NCBI RefSeq assembly: GCF_001423405.1
Contig: NZ_LMNS01000012.1
Location: 359,211 to 423,210 of the forward strand
From: Methylobacterium sp. Leaf123
Lineage (GTDB): Bacteria > Pseudomonadota > Alphaproteobacteria > Rhizobiales > Beijerinckiaceae
DNA length: 64,000 nt
Reading direction: 5' to 3'
The notes beneath the pieces were generated by a model. It did no database searches. It was not told the DNA's origin and saw only the letters and a program-made list of their open reading frames with translations. Below, one piece after another: positions 1 through 9,396 of the stretch; within the stretch, counting starts at the first letter, position 1; each line of letters begins with the position of its first letter. Made by a program: the position numbers and the translations under genes.

Positions 1-696
1 GTCGTCGTAGGGGCCGGCGCCGATGTCGCGGCCGCGGGCCGAGACGATGCCCGCCGTCACCGTGCCGCCGAGGCCGAACGGGTTGCCGATGGCCACCACC
101 CAGTCGCCGACGCGCGGGGCGCTCTTGCCGAATTGGACGTAGGGATAGCTGCCGCTCTCGGTGATCTTGAGGAGGGCGATGTCGGTCTTGGGGTCCTTGC
201 CGATCACCTTCGCATCGAGGGTGCGGCTGTCATCGAGCGTGACCTGCACCGTCTTGGCCTTGTCGACGACGTGGTTGTTGGTGACCACGTAGCCGTCCGC
301 CGAGATGATGAAGCCCGAGCCGACGGCGCCGCGCTCGCCGCGCTGCGGCATGCCGCGCCCGCCCGGACCACCCGGACCGCCCTGGCCGAAGCGCTTGAAG
401 AACTCGCGCAGCTGCGGCGGCACCTGCTGCATGTTGGGGCCGCCCGCGCTGTCGTCGTCATCGTCGCTGCTGCTGTCGAGCTTCACCTTCACGGCGACGA
501 CGCCCGGCTTCACCTTGTCGACGACGTTCGCGAACGAGCCCGGCGGGTGCTCGGGCGCTTCGATCGGGGTCTTGGGCAGGGCCTGGGCATAGGCCTGATT
601 CATCGGCTCGGTCAGGCCGAACCCGGCGGCGCCGCCCGCGACGAGGGCGGCTGCGGCGACGGAGGCGAAGGCGCGGCGGCGGACAGTCATGGTCAT
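1..696 (-). CDS. DegP/HtrA-family (Do) periplasmic serine protease, 5' part
   Basis: This gene reads leftward and is cut by the window start, so about 232 N-terminal residues are visible. Residues 4-40 form an Arg-rich signal peptide (RRRAF followed by an Ala/Val-rich core). A Gly-rich linker at about 105-123 leads into the trypsin-like fold. VVTNNHVV carries the catalytic His at about 141 and [10 protein letters not shown] the catalytic Asp at about 171. The substrate-pocket strand [13 protein letters not shown] is present; the GNSGGP serine motif and the PDZ domains lie outside the window. Family role: degradation or refolding of misfolded envelope proteins. A second ATG two codons downstream is an equally possible start. 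Confidence 0.93.
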   Translation of the reverse strand, partial: MTMTVRRRAFASVAAAALVAGGAAGFGLTEPMNQAYAQALPKTPIEAPEHPPGSFANVVDKVKPGVVAVKVKLDSSSDDDDDSAGGPNMQQVPPQLREFFKRFGQGGPGGPGGRGMPQRGERGAVGSGFIISADGYVVTNNHVVDKAKTVQVTLDDSRTLDAKVIGKDPKTDIALLKITESGSYPYVQFGKSAPRVGDWVVAIGNPFGLGGTVTAGIVSARGRDIGAGPYDD

Positions 697-810
697 GGAA
701 GTCTCCGACGGGAAATGGGTCGGTCGGCCGCCCCGTCGTTCGAACGTCGGGGCGGCGATCCGTGAGGAGACTCCTAGAGGCCCGTGCCTGACCGCCGGAT
801 GGCGCGAAGA

Positions 811-1548
811 TTACGGTTTGGACAGGTCCGGTTCCGCCGCATCGGGCACCGAGGCCGTCAGGCCCGATCGCCAGCGCAGATCGGCGAGGAGGCCCGACGG
901 ATGCGTGTCGAGCACCGGCGTGATCGGCAGCCCGGCCGCGTTCAGGAGGCCCGCCGCCCAATGGTTGCAGACGTTGCCGTATGAGAAGCGGCCATGCGCT
1001 TCGTAGAACAGGCTCGGGCCGTAGAGCCCCGGGCCGAGATCGGCGGGCTGCCCATCGGTGAGGCGGAAGCTCGCCTCCAAGTGGGCGAGGAGCCGGGCCA
1101 AGCCTTTGCGCGACAGCGGGACCGGGACGATGTCGGCGTACGGGAAGCTTACGCGGGCGGGCCGTGCGAGGCCGACGACCTGGATCACGCCGTCGCTTCC
1201 GCCGGGCGTGAACAAGGCCGAGAGGGCGAGCCGCCAATCGAAGGCGGCGAGCGTCGGCGTCGCCCGGTAGAAGCGGGCCTCGCCCCAGCCGAATTCCAGG
1301 GCGTCGTAGGCGCGAAAGCGCGTGGCGAGATTGCGCAGGGCGGTGCCCGCCCCCTCCCCCGTCAGGCTGTCGCGCGGCAGGACGAGGCCGGAATGCCAGC
1401 CGTGGCTGACGAGGAGCACAATCTGCCTATCCGGCTCGGAGGGCGGGTAGAGGCTCGGATCGCCGGGCCGGGCCGTCCAAAACGTGAGCGCGAGAAGCGC
1501 GGCGGCCAACCCGGCAAGCGCCAGAGCCAGCCGCCGCAGCGTTCTCAT
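811..1548 (-). CDS. DUF2459 family protein with N-terminal membrane anchor
   Basis: A 245-residue protein. Residues 1-27 are an Arg-rich start followed by a hydrophobic stretch (LALALAGLAAALLALTFW), so it is an anchor or signal peptide. The body has the family hallmarks LLVSHGWHSGLVLP near 48-61, ALEFGWGEARFY near 88-99 and YGNVCNHWAAGLLNAAGLP near 200-218, the last with Cys/His residues typical of the family. The biochemical function is unknown. Its ATG overlaps the valS stop by 4 bp (ATGA), so it is probably translated by coupling to valS. Confidence 0.85.
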   Translation of the reverse strand: MRTLRRLALALAGLAAALLALTFWTARPGDPSLYPPSEPDRQIVLLVSHGWHSGLVLPRDSLTGEGAGTALRNLATRFRAYDALEFGWGEARFYRATPTLAAFDWRLALSALFTPGGSDGVIQVVGLARPARVSFPYADIVPVPLSRKGLARLLAHLEASFRLTDGQPADLGPGLYGPSLFYEAHGRFSYGNVCNHWAAGLLNAAGLPITPVLDTHPSGLLADLRWRSGLTASVPDAAEPDLSKP

Positions 1549-4265
1549 GCCTCGCTGAGCCGGACCAACGCTTCCTCGATCTTGACGAGCCGGGCCGCTT
1601 CCGCGTCGCGGCGCTCGCGCTGCTCGTCCACCACCTCTTCGGGCGCGCGGGCGAGGAAGTCGGCATTGCCGAGCTTGCCGTCGATCTTGCCGATCTCCGC
1701 TCGCGCCTTGCCCGCCTCCTTTTTCAGCCGCGCGACCTCGGCCGCCAGATCGACGATGCCCTCGAGCGGAAGGGCTGCCACGCTGCCGCGCACGAGGAGC
1801 TGGACAGCGTTCTTCGGTGCGGCGTCGGCAAAACCGATCTCGGAGAGGCGGGCGAGGCGGGTCAGCGTCTCGCTCCAGCGCTCGACCCGAGCGCGGACGC
1901 CCGCGTCGGCGCCCACCAGCACCAGCGGCACCTGGGCGCCGGCGGGCACGTTGGTCTCCGAGCGGGCCGAGCGGACCTCGGAGATCAGATCGACCAGCCA
2001 GCCGATCTCTTCCTCGGCTTGCTTGTTCGTATAGGCCGAGAGCTCGGGCCAGGATTCGAGCGCGAGCAGGCCGCGCGGTGTCGGCAGCACCTGCCCCTTG
2101 ATCGCCCACAGCTCCTCCGTGAGGAAGGGCATGAACGGGTGCAGCAGCTTGGCGATCTGGTCGATCAGGAAGGCGATGGTCGCCTGCGTCTCGGCGCGTG
2201 CGGCCGGATCGACGCCCTCGCCCTGAAGCACGGGCTTGGCGAGTTCCAGATACCAGTCGCAGAACACGTTCCAGACGAAGCGGTAGGCCGCGGCCGCCGC
2301 ATCGTTGAAGCGGTAGACCGTGATGCCCTGCGCCACCTCCGCCACCGCCTTGGCGGCCTCCGTGAGCGCCCAGGCGTTGAGGGTCTCGCGCACAGCCTCG
2401 GGCCGAAAATCGGCCTTCAGTTCGCAGCCGTTCATCTCGGCAAAGCGCGCCGCGTTCCAGAGCTTGGTCGCGAAGTTGCGGTAGCCCTCGACCCGCTGCG
2501 GCCCGAGCTTGATGTCGCGGCCGGGGGCGGCCAGCGCGGCGAGGGTGAAGCGCAGCGCGTCGGCACCGAAGCGGTCGATCAGATCGACCGGATCGACCAC
2601 GTTGCCCTTCGACTTCGACATCTTCGCACCCTTCTCGTCGCGGACGAGGGTGTGCAGGTAGACGGTCTCGAACGGCGCCTGATCGGTGAGGTGCAGGCCC
2701 ATCATCATCATCCGGGCGACCCAGAAGAAGATGATGTCCTTGCCCGTCACCAGGGTGTTGGTGGGGTAGAAGCGGGCCAGCTCCGGCGTCTTGTCCGGCC
2801 AGCCGAGCGTCGAGAACGGCCAGAGCGCGGACGAGAACCACGTGTCGAGCACGTCGGGGTCGCGGGTCAGGGCGACCTCGGTGCCGTGCTTGGCCTTGGC
2901 CTGCGCGAGCGCCTCCGCCTCGCTCTCGGCGACGAAGATGCCGCCCTCCGCATCGTACCAGACCGGGATCTGGTGGCCCCACCAGAGCTGGCGCGAGACG
3001 CACCACGGCTCGATGTTCTCCAGCCACTGGAAGAAGATCTTTTCGTAATTGTCCGGGACGAAGCGGGTCTGCCCGTCGCGCACCGCCTGGAGGGCGCGCT
3101 CGGCCAGCGGCTTGACGTTCACGTACCACTGGTCGGTAAGGTAGGGCTCGATCACCACGCCCGAGCGGTCGCCATGCGGCACCGCATGGGTGTTGGGCTC
3201 GACCAGACGCAGCAGGCCGCGCTCCTCCATCAGGGCGACGACGGCTTTGCGCGCCTCGAACCGGTCGAGGCCGTCGAGCGCCAGTGCGGCCTCCTCCGGC
3301 TCGGCGCCGTCGAGGAAATCGGCATTGCCGGCGATCTGAATCCGCGCCTCGGCATCGAGCACGTTGATCGGGCGGCAACCGGTGCGGCGCCCGACCTCGA
3401 AGTCGTTGAAGTCGTGGGCCGGGGTGATCTTGACCGCGCCGGTGCCCTTCTCCGGATCAGAATAGGCGTCGGCGACGATCGGGATCAGCCGGTTGACCAG
3501 CGGCAGGCGAAGGCGCTTGCCGACGAGGTCGCGGTAGCGCTCGTCATCCGGATGGACGGCGACCGCCGTGTCGCCGAGCATCGTTTCGGGGCGGGTGGTC
3601 GCCACGGTGATGATCGCGCCGGTGGGCGTGCCGGCCTCGTCCACGACGGGGTAGTCGAAGTGCCAGAGATGGCCCTTCACCTCGATCTGCTGGACTTCGA
3701 GATCCGAGATCGCGGTCTGGAACTTCGGGTCCCAGTTCACGAGGCGCTTGTCGCGGTAGATCAGCCCTTGGGCGTGCAGGTCGACGAACGTCTTGAGCAC
3801 GGCGCGGCTCAGGCCCTCATCCATGGTGAAGCGCTCGCGCGACCAGTCGCAGGAGGCGCCGAGCCGCTTGAGCTGGCCGATGATCGTGCCGCCGGATTCT
3901 TCCTTCCAGGCCCAGACCCGGCGCAGGAATTCCTCGCGTCCGAGCTCCCGGCGGCCCGGCTGCTGCGTCTCCATGAGCCTGCGCTCGACCACCATCTGCG
4001 TGGCGATGCCGGCGTGATCCGTGCCGGGCTGCCACAGCACGTCCTTGCCCCGCATCCGCTCGAAGCGGACGAGGATGTCCTGGATCGTGTTGTTGAGGGC
4101 GTGGCCCATATGCAGCGAGCCCGTCACGTTCGGCGGCGGGATCACGATGCTGAAGGGCTCGGCGCCGGCCCGCTCGGGGCGGCCGGCGCGGAAGGCCTCG
4201 CCCTCTTCCCAGGCCGCGGAGACGCGCGCCTCGACGGCGGCGGGGTCGAAGGTCTTGTCCATCAT
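1545..4265 (-). CDS. valS: Valyl-tRNA synthetase
   Basis: Charges tRNA-Val with valine in the cytoplasm; class I aminoacyl-tRNA synthetase of 906 residues, a normal length. The HIGH signature is HMGH at residues 52-55 after PPNVTGS, and KMSKS is at about 547-551. The editing (CP1) domain contains ATTRPETMLGDTAVAV. The last ~65 residues are a Lys/Arg/Glu-rich coiled coil (AAEVARLKKEAGKARAEI and onward) as expected for the ValRS tRNA-binding arm. The start is MMDKTFDP. The downstream DUF2459 gene overlaps it by 4 bp. Confidence 0.98.
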   Translation of the reverse strand: MMDKTFDPAAVEARVSAAWEEGEAFRAGRPERAGAEPFSIVIPPPNVTGSLHMGHALNNTIQDILVRFERMRGKDVLWQPGTDHAGIATQMVVERRLMETQQPGRRELGREEFLRRVWAWKEESGGTIIGQLKRLGASCDWSRERFTMDEGLSRAVLKTFVDLHAQGLIYRDKRLVNWDPKFQTAISDLEVQQIEVKGHLWHFDYPVVDEAGTPTGAIITVATTRPETMLGDTAVAVHPDDERYRDLVGKRLRLPLVNRLIPIVADAYSDPEKGTGAVKITPAHDFNDFEVGRRTGCRPINVLDAEARIQIAGNADFLDGAEPEEAALALDGLDRFEARKAVVALMEERGLLRLVEPNTHAVPHGDRSGVVIEPYLTDQWYVNVKPLAERALQAVRDGQTRFVPDNYEKIFFQWLENIEPWCVSRQLWWGHQIPVWYDAEGGIFVAESEAEALAQAKAKHGTEVALTRDPDVLDTWFSSALWPFSTLGWPDKTPELARFYPTNTLVTGKDIIFFWVARMMMMGLHLTDQAPFETVYLHTLVRDEKGAKMSKSKGNVVDPVDLIDRFGADALRFTLAALAAPGRDIKLGPQRVEGYRNFATKLWNAARFAEMNGCELKADFRPEAVRETLNAWALTEAAKAVAEVAQGITVYRFNDAAAAAYRFVWNVFCDWYLELAKPVLQGEGVDPAARAETQATIAFLIDQIAKLLHPFMPFLTEELWAIKGQVLPTPRGLLALESWPELSAYTNKQAEEEIGWLVDLISEVRSARSETNVPAGAQVPLVLVGADAGVRARVERWSETLTRLARLSEIGFADAAPKNAVQLLVRGSVAALPLEGIVDLAAEVARLKKEAGKARAEIGKIDGKLGNADFLARAPEEVVDEQRERRDAEAARLVKIEEALVRLSEA

Positions 4266-4396
4266 GGGCGGGGCGGGCTTTTCGAGACGGCGTTCTGGAA
4301 GATGTCGCCGCCGCTATCGGCCCGCCGCGGGGCCGTCGTCAACCGTCGGCCCATGCGTGCCCAGGGCAATCACCCCCTGATCGACGGCCGCACGGC

Positions 4397-4999
4397 TCAC
4401 CGCCCGCGGGCGACCCGCTCGATCTCGAGGCGCACCAGCCGCTCGACCATGTGCGGAAGGTTCTCGTCGAGCCAGCTCTTGAGCATCGGCCGCAGCATAT
4501 CCTTGACGAGATCCTCCAGCGTGCGGGCGTTCTGCGACAGCACCGTATGGGCCAGAAGCTGGAAGTTCTGCCCGACGCTCTCGCCGGTGCTGGAAGAGAC
4601 GAGCCGCTCCGTCACCTCGTTCTCGACCGCCGCGCGGACCCGCTCGGTCACACGCGGGGCGGGCGGCGGCTCGGGGGCAAAGTCGAAGGGGTCGGGCTTG
4701 GCGGCCGCCGGGGGCTCGAAATCCGGCTCCGGTTCCGGGTCGAAATCCGGCATCCGGAAATCGATCTCGGGAATGTCGAAGGCGACGGGCTCCGGCTTGC
4801 GCACCGGCTCCGCGACCTCGGCGAGATCGAGCACGTCGTCGTCCGGCGGCGGCGGTGCGGGGGCCGGCGCGGGCGGCGCCTCGGCTTCGGCAGGCTTGGG
4901 CGCTTGGTCGTCGGCAATGATGCGGCGGATCGAAGCCAGGATCTCCTCCATGGAGGGTTCCTGGGTCTTGTCCTGAACCTTAGGGCTCGCTGCGCTCAT
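4397..4999 (-). CDS. popZ: PopZ/DUF2497 polar organising protein
   Basis: A 200-residue protein with the three-part layout of PopZ. There is a short N-terminal amphipathic region (SMEEILASIRRIIADDQ, about 16-32), a long acidic Pro-rich linker (about 33-130), and a C-terminal helical oligomerisation region (LEDLVKDMLRPMLKSWLDEN, then LPHMVERLVRLEIERVARG). In Caulobacter PopZ forms a polar matrix that captures ParB-parS and cell-cycle regulators; here that role is inferred from the family. It is immediately upstream of valS on the same strand with a 131-bp gap. Confidence 0.88.
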   Translation of the reverse strand: MSAASPKVQDKTQEPSMEEILASIRRIIADDQAPKPAEAEAPPAPAPAPPPPDDDVLDLAEVAEPVRKPEPVAFDIPEIDFRMPDFDPEPEPDFEPPAAAKPDPFDFAPEPPPAPRVTERVRAAVENEVTERLVSSSTGESVGQNFQLLAHTVLSQNARTLEDLVKDMLRPMLKSWLDENLPHMVERLVRLEIERVARGR

Positions 5000-5125
5000 C
5001 GGGACGATACTCGGTGACGATTGGACAAGACGATGACTTGGTTAATGAACTATTTCATCGCCTCGCCCGGCATCAACCACGCTCCGCCGCCGGCCAACAG
5101 GAAAACGTCGCCCGCGGCGAGGCCG

Positions 5126-6538
5126 TCAGCGCCCGTCGGGGGTGCGCAGGCCGAACCAGAGGTCGCGCACCTGATCGAGATGTTCGCGGGCGCTGTACGG
5201 GGTGACCGGCAGGCTGGTGAAGCGGACGGTGAGCCGGCCGACGGCCTGGACGACATCGTAGGAGTTCACCACGCGATCGCGCTGGGCGCGGATCAGGGCG
5301 ACGCGCGCGGAGAGCAATTCCTGCTGCGCGTTCAGCACGTCGAGGGTCGTGCGCTGGCCGACGCGCGCCTCCTCACGCACGCCGTTCAGCGCCACCTCGT
5401 TGGCCTGAACCTGCGCCTGCGAGGCGATCACCTGCGCCTTCGAGGCTTCGAGATTGCCCCAGGTCCGCACGATCGAGGCGCGGATGGTGTCGCGGTCCTG
5501 GTCGGCGACGAGGCGGGCGCGCCCGGCATTCTCTTTCGCCTGCCGGATCGCGGCGTATTCGGCGCCACCCTGATAGAGCGGAATGTTGACCCGTCCGACG
5601 ATCGAGGCGGTGACGCCGTTATCGCCGGGGAACTGCTGATCGTACCGCTGCTGCACCGCACCGGTGATCTGCGCCTGCGGATAGAGCGCGCCCTCGTTCA
5701 CCTTCACCTGCAACTCCGCCACGTCCACGGCGTGCAGCGAGGCGAGGATCTGCGGGTGCTCCTTCAGGCCGATGAGAATCGCCTGATCGAGCGAGGCCGG
5801 CACGTAGCGGTCGAGCGGGCGTCCGGGGGCGAGCTGGCGGGGTTCGACGCCGACGATCTGGCGGAAGATGCCGATCGAGGCACGCAGGGCCGCCTCCGCC
5901 GCGCTCACCTGAGAGCGGGCGCCGGCCAGACGCGCTTCGGCCTGGGCGACGTCGGTTCGGGTCACCTCGCCGACATTGAAGCGGTCGCGGGTCTGGCGAA
6001 GCTGCTCTTCGAGCACCTCGACGTTGTTGCGCTGAAGCTCCAACGTCGCCGTGTCGCTCAGGACGTTCATGTAGGCCTGAGCGGCGTTGAACAGCGTGTT
6101 CATCTCGGTCTGGCGCAGGCCTTCCCGCGTGCTGAGCACGGTCGATTCGGCCGCGCGCACCCGGTTATCGGTCTGAAAGCCGTCGAAGACGTTCTGGTTG
6201 ATGGTCAGGCCGGCGCCGCCGGGGCGCGTCGTCAACCGCGTCGGGCCGTTTCCGCCCGCGGCGTTGGTGATGCCGCCGATCGATCCCTCGAATTGCTGAA
6301 GTCCGATATCCGCCGAGAGCGCGGCGTTCGGCCGGTAGCCGGACTGGAAGCGATTCACATCCTCGTCGGTGGCGCGCAGGTTCGCCCGCGCCGCGTTCAG
6401 CGCCGGGTTGGCCTGATAGGCGCGGGACAGCGCGCTCTCGAGGGTCTCGGCAGCAGCCGGACTTGCGACGGCGAGTGCCGAGACGACGGCGCCAGCCAGC
6501 CGAAGCGCGGACCGCGCCGCAGGGTTCCGTTCATTCAC
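5126..6538 (-). CDS. TolC-family outer-membrane efflux/secretion channel
   Basis: I chose the GTG start that gives a 470-residue product beginning VNERNPAARS, because it is followed directly by a signal peptide ending near VASPAAAE. The frame stays open upstream, including an ATG about 30 codons earlier. Mature features match the TolC fold: two related halves, each with long helices rich in Gln/Ala/Arg (ETLESALSRAYQANPAL, LDVLNAQQELLSARVALIRA near the C terminus) and a repeated NQNVFDGFQT / NIPLYQGGAEYA beta-strand-edge motif. It forms the outer-membrane exit duct for type I secretion or RND efflux. No partner pump is encoded nearby. Confidence 0.92.
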   Translation of the reverse strand: MNERNPAARSALRLAGAVVSALAVASPAAAETLESALSRAYQANPALNAARANLRATDEDVNRFQSGYRPNAALSADIGLQQFEGSIGGITNAAGGNGPTRLTTRPGGAGLTINQNVFDGFQTDNRVRAAESTVLSTREGLRQTEMNTLFNAAQAYMNVLSDTATLELQRNNVEVLEEQLRQTRDRFNVGEVTRTDVAQAEARLAGARSQVSAAEAALRASIGIFRQIVGVEPRQLAPGRPLDRYVPASLDQAILIGLKEHPQILASLHAVDVAELQVKVNEGALYPQAQITGAVQQRYDQQFPGDNGVTASIVGRVNIPLYQGGAEYAAIRQAKENAGRARLVADQDRDTIRASIVRTWGNLEASKAQVIASQAQVQANEVALNGVREEARVGQRTTLDVLNAQQELLSARVALIRAQRDRVVNSYDVVQAVGRLTVRFTSLPVTPYSAREHLDQVRDLWFGLRTPDGR

Positions 6539-7077
6539 GTCGATCAGCCCTTGCGGTTTCTCGATATGCCGTCCCGCCGCACCGCCGTGTCCACCCCGGT
6601 TCGTCGTCCCGGCCAGTGTCCCGAGGGACATCGACCGGACGACCCGCACCGTGAGGGTCGCGACTGGGGTGCCGCATGCACACCCATGCGATGGAATGGC
6701 TAGCCCGCCTCGTGCCCGAGAGTAGCCGAGCTTGCGCCGCCGACGACAGGGCTTACCGCACTGCGTCGTCGGATTGCCGGCGGGTGCCTCAAAAAAGCGA
6801 CACCCCAACGGACTAATCCATCATGGTCATGGGCGGGCACGAAAGCATGCTTTCGCGCCGCTTGCGGCGGTCGCCGTAGCGGGCACGGCAGTTGGTACGA
6901 GAGGGAATGGATGGGGGTTTTCGGCCGGGCGCGATGCGCCCGGATGGCGAGGGTGCCAGGGGCCGACAGACGGCCCCGGCGCAGGCTCAGTGAGCCTCGG
7001 TAACTCTCACGAAACGCCCGCTGCACCGCCGTGACCGAAGGAAAACGATCGGTGGCCGGGAGCTTTGAGAGCCCGCT
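6539..7077. other. Intergenic region between tolC-like gene and isoaspartate methyltransferase gene
   Basis: This 539-bp stretch has no convincing gene. It holds the promoter region for the leftward TolC-family gene and a perfect 16-bp palindrome (see separate entry). I see no clear intrinsic terminator. Confidence 0.5.
6840..6855. repeat. Perfect 16-bp palindrome upstream of the TolC-family gene
   Basis: CGAAAGCATGCTTTCG reads identically on both strands. It is about 300 bp upstream of the chosen TolC-family start, so it could be a repressor site or be unrelated. Confidence 0.5.
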
Positions 7078-7728
7078 TCAGAACGCGAAGCCGGGCTCGG
7101 CCGCGAAGCTCTTGATGGCCGGCAGCGAGGCATCGAAGAGCGGGCGGGCCCCGAAGGCATCGCCGGCCCGTACGAACAGGGTCGCCTTGGCGTTGCGGTG
7201 CGGACCGAGCACGCAGACCAAGCGCCCGTCATCGCGCAATTGATCGAGCAGGGCTTGGGGCCGAACCTCGACCCGCCCCTCGACGAGGATGGCGTCGAAA
7301 GGCCCGCCCTTAACCGGAGCGGTCAGGGCGCCCTGGATGAGGTCGACGCTGTCGCCGAGGCGATCGCGGGCGGCCCCGACAAGGTCCGGGGCGGATTCCA
7401 GGGCGACGACCTCGGCGCCGAGCTGCCGGAGGATGGCCGCGGCGTAGCCGTAGCCGGTGCCGACATCGAGGGCGCGGGTGCCGGGGCGGATCTTAAGGGC
7501 CTGAATCAGGCGCGCCAGCAACATCGGGGCCGGCATCGCGCGGATCCCGTCCTCGCCCGCATCGAAGGTCAGCGTCTGGTCGATATAGGCGAAATCCTCG
7601 CGACCCGGCGGGACGAAGCGCTCGCGGGGCACGGTGTCGAAGGCGTCGAGCACCGCGACGTCGTTCACATCGAAGGTTCGGAGCTGACAATCGACCATGA
7701 GGCGCCGTGCCTGAGCATAATCGAGCAT
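7078..7728 (-). CDS. Protein-L-isoaspartate O-methyltransferase family protein
   Basis: A 216-residue SAM-dependent methyltransferase. Motif I is ALDVGTGYGYAAAIL near 85-99, followed by an acidic residue (ALES) after the next strand. The PCMT-specific early region includes LRTFDVNDVAVLDAFDTVPRE and PPGREDFAYIDQTL. The family repairs isoaspartyl residues in damaged proteins, but alphaproteobacterial members of this subgroup often sit beside tolC-like genes and their substrate is less certain. Start MLDYAQ is the family-like N terminus. Its neighbour is the TolC-family gene 539 bp away on the same strand. Confidence 0.88.
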   Translation of the reverse strand: MLDYAQARRLMVDCQLRTFDVNDVAVLDAFDTVPRERFVPPGREDFAYIDQTLTFDAGEDGIRAMPAPMLLARLIQALKIRPGTRALDVGTGYGYAAAILRQLGAEVVALESAPDLVGAARDRLGDSVDLIQGALTAPVKGGPFDAILVEGRVEVRPQALLDQLRDDGRLVCVLGPHRNAKATLFVRAGDAFGARPLFDASLPAIKSFAAEPGFAF

Positions 7729-7895
7729 GAGCCGTCCATCCCTCGCCGCCGCGCCAGACCGTTTCTCCGCCCGCCCGTCGAGCGGGGCCGGCCCGAGCGG
7801 GTCGGGTTGTCGTGGATCGTTCCTCGAATTGCAAGGCTCGCACGAGCGCCTTGCATGACCAGAAACGAGCAGATTGTCAGGGGTATCGGGAAGTT

Positions 7896-7969
7896 TGGAG
7901 GCCTCGCCCGGAATCGAACCGGGGTGCAAGGATTTGCAGTCCTCTGCGTAACCACTCCGCCACGAGGCC
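7896..7969 (-). tRNA. tRNA-Cys (GCA)
   Basis: 74 nt including an encoded CCA. The acceptor stem pairs GGCCTCG with CGAGGCC; the T-arm is CCCGG-TTCGATT-CCGGG; the anticodon loop CTGCAAA carries GCA. Confidence 0.97.
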
Positions 7970-8212
7970 TCGTCGCGAATGCGCGACACTGCGGACCGAG
8001 CGGCCGGTCCGGAGCGAGGCGTCTCTAGCAGAGGCTTGACCCGCTCGGCAACGGTCTTGTCGCTCGATCGACACAAACACCGCCGCTGCACCGCCAGCCG
8101 GTGGAAAAAGTGCCTCGTCGGCTCAGAACGCGCAAAAAGCAGCGAGAGGACCCTTGCGTCCGAAACCGGCGAAGGCTAATGACCCGCCACCGCCGCTGAG
8201 GCGGCCCGGTGA

Positions 8213-8288
8213 TCCCCGATAGCTCAGTTGGTAGAGCAAGCGACTGTTAATCGCTTTGTCGCAGGTTCGAGTCCTGCTCGGGGAGCCA
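8213..8288 (+). tRNA. tRNA-Asn (GTT), prophage attachment gene
   Basis: 76 nt with encoded CCA. The acceptor stem TCCCCGA pairs with TCGGGGA; the D-arm is AGCTCAGTTGGTAGAGC; the anticodon is GTT in GACTGTTAATC; the T-arm is GCAGG-TTCGAGT-CCTGC. Its last 15 nt plus one base recur at 51802-51817, so this gene is the integration target of the outer prophage and remains intact at the left junction. Confidence 0.97.
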
Positions 8289-9396
8289 ACAACTTTCCAA
8301 GCTTCTGTGAATGCAGCGCTTTTGGCGCCGAACCCCGCACCGGGTCGGAAGGTGCGGGGATAGCGTCGTCGTTCCAGCGCCCGGCGATCCGCTCCGCAAG
8401 CTTCGCCCGGTTGGCGCCGCGCACGTAGGTCGCGCTCTCCCGGCTGCCGTCCGCCCACCCGAACCACGCGTTCAATTCGGCTTCCGTCGCGCCGCTCTCG
8501 GCTGCGCGGCGTGCCCCCGCTTTGCGAAGGCCGTGTGCCCGCCCCGGTACCCCGGCGGCGACGCATGCGTCCCGGAACCAGTTGCCGAAGCTCTCCTTCG
8601 TCATCGGGCGGCCGCGTTCGCCCGCGAGGAATGTGAGATCCCCCGTCGGGCTCGCGGCGATCGAATCGGCCAGCGGTGGCAGGATGCGGATCGTCACCTC
8701 CTGGTTGGTCTTCTCCGTGACGATGCGTGCAATGCCGTTGCGGACGTGTGGCCGACCGAGCCGCGCCGCATCGCCCCGGCGCAGGCCGGTGTAGAGCAGG
8801 ATGTCGAGCGCAAGACGCTCGCGCGTCCCGACGGGCCAGTGCGTCTCAAAGCGCGCGACCTCTTCCTCGGTCCAGGTGTGGAAGCCGTTGCGGTCATTCG
8901 CCCCGCTCATCAGCTTCACGCCGCGCGTCGGGTCGGCCGGCACCATCTCCGCATCGACCGCCCAGGCGAACAGGCCCCGCATGGTCTTGAGCCAGTTGTT
9001 GGCCCCGTGCGGCTTGGCCTTGCGGCGATCCATCCCCTCTTGGATCGCCCGACGGGTGATCGCGTCGGCGCGTTCCTGGCCGGCGATCTCGACCATGGCC
9101 TTGAGCAGACCGTGGCGCTGCGCCCGTGTCGCCGCCGACAGCTCCTCGCTCCACTGCCGGGAGGTCAGGTATCGCTCGACAAGCCATGCGACGGTGCCGA
9201 CGGTGCCCGGCTTGGCCTGAGGCGTCGGCTGCCCGCGAACGGCGGCATCGTAGGCCGCTCGGAAGGCGGGTGAGCCGTACTCGCCCCTGATGCGGATCCG
9301 CGGACCTTCGCCGCGGCGAACGTACCAGACGACCGTGCCGTGGCGGGTGGTCTCGCGATTGAGGTACGGCGGGCGGGGGCGCGGCATCGGTGTCAT
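8224..9396 (-). CDS. int: Tyrosine-recombinase integrase of the outer prophage
   Basis: A 390-residue phage integrase with the tyrosine recombinase catalytic set: Arg in YTGLRRGD (about 206), His-x-x-Arg in HGLRKAG (288-291) and Tyr in SATYVRGANR (324). The arm-binding/core-binding part is residues 1-165. The frame runs through the attL core and stops inside the tRNA, so about the last 20 residues (RAGLEPATKRLTVACSTN region) are antisense tRNA-Asn; excision would change the C terminus. Its ATG overlaps the stop of the next upstream gene by 4 bp, making it the last gene of a leftward operon. Confidence 0.93.
   Translation of the reverse strand: MTPMPRPRPPYLNRETTRHGTVVWYVRRGEGPRIRIRGEYGSPAFRAAYDAAVRGQPTPQAKPGTVGTVAWLVERYLTSRQWSEELSAATRAQRHGLLKAMVEIAGQERADAITRRAIQEGMDRRKAKPHGANNWLKTMRGLFAWAVDAEMVPADPTRGVKLMSGANDRNGFHTWTEEEVARFETHWPVGTRERLALDILLYTGLRRGDAARLGRPHVRNGIARIVTEKTNQEVTIRILPPLADSIAASPTGDLTFLAGERGRPMTKESFGNWFRDACVAAGVPGRAHGLRKAGARRAAESGATEAELNAWFGWADGSRESATYVRGANRAKLAERIAGRWNDDAIPAPSDPVRGSAPKALHSQKLGKLLAPRAGLEPATKRLTVACSTN
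8274..8289. repeat. attL of outer prophage (16 bp)
   Basis: CTGCTCGGGGAGCCAA covers the 3' half of the tRNA-Asn T-arm and the acceptor end plus one base. An exact copy lies at 51802-51817. Confidence 0.9.

Noticed and set aside
811..3378. A leftward frame running through DUF2459 into the valS region
   Set aside because: Only the DUF2459 part (811-1548) has protein character; the upstream part is out-of-frame valS.
2019..4976. A very long rightward open frame of nearly 1000 codons
   Set aside because: It is the antisense shadow of valS and popZ. The leftward genes have clear family motifs, and long antisense frames are expected at this GC content.
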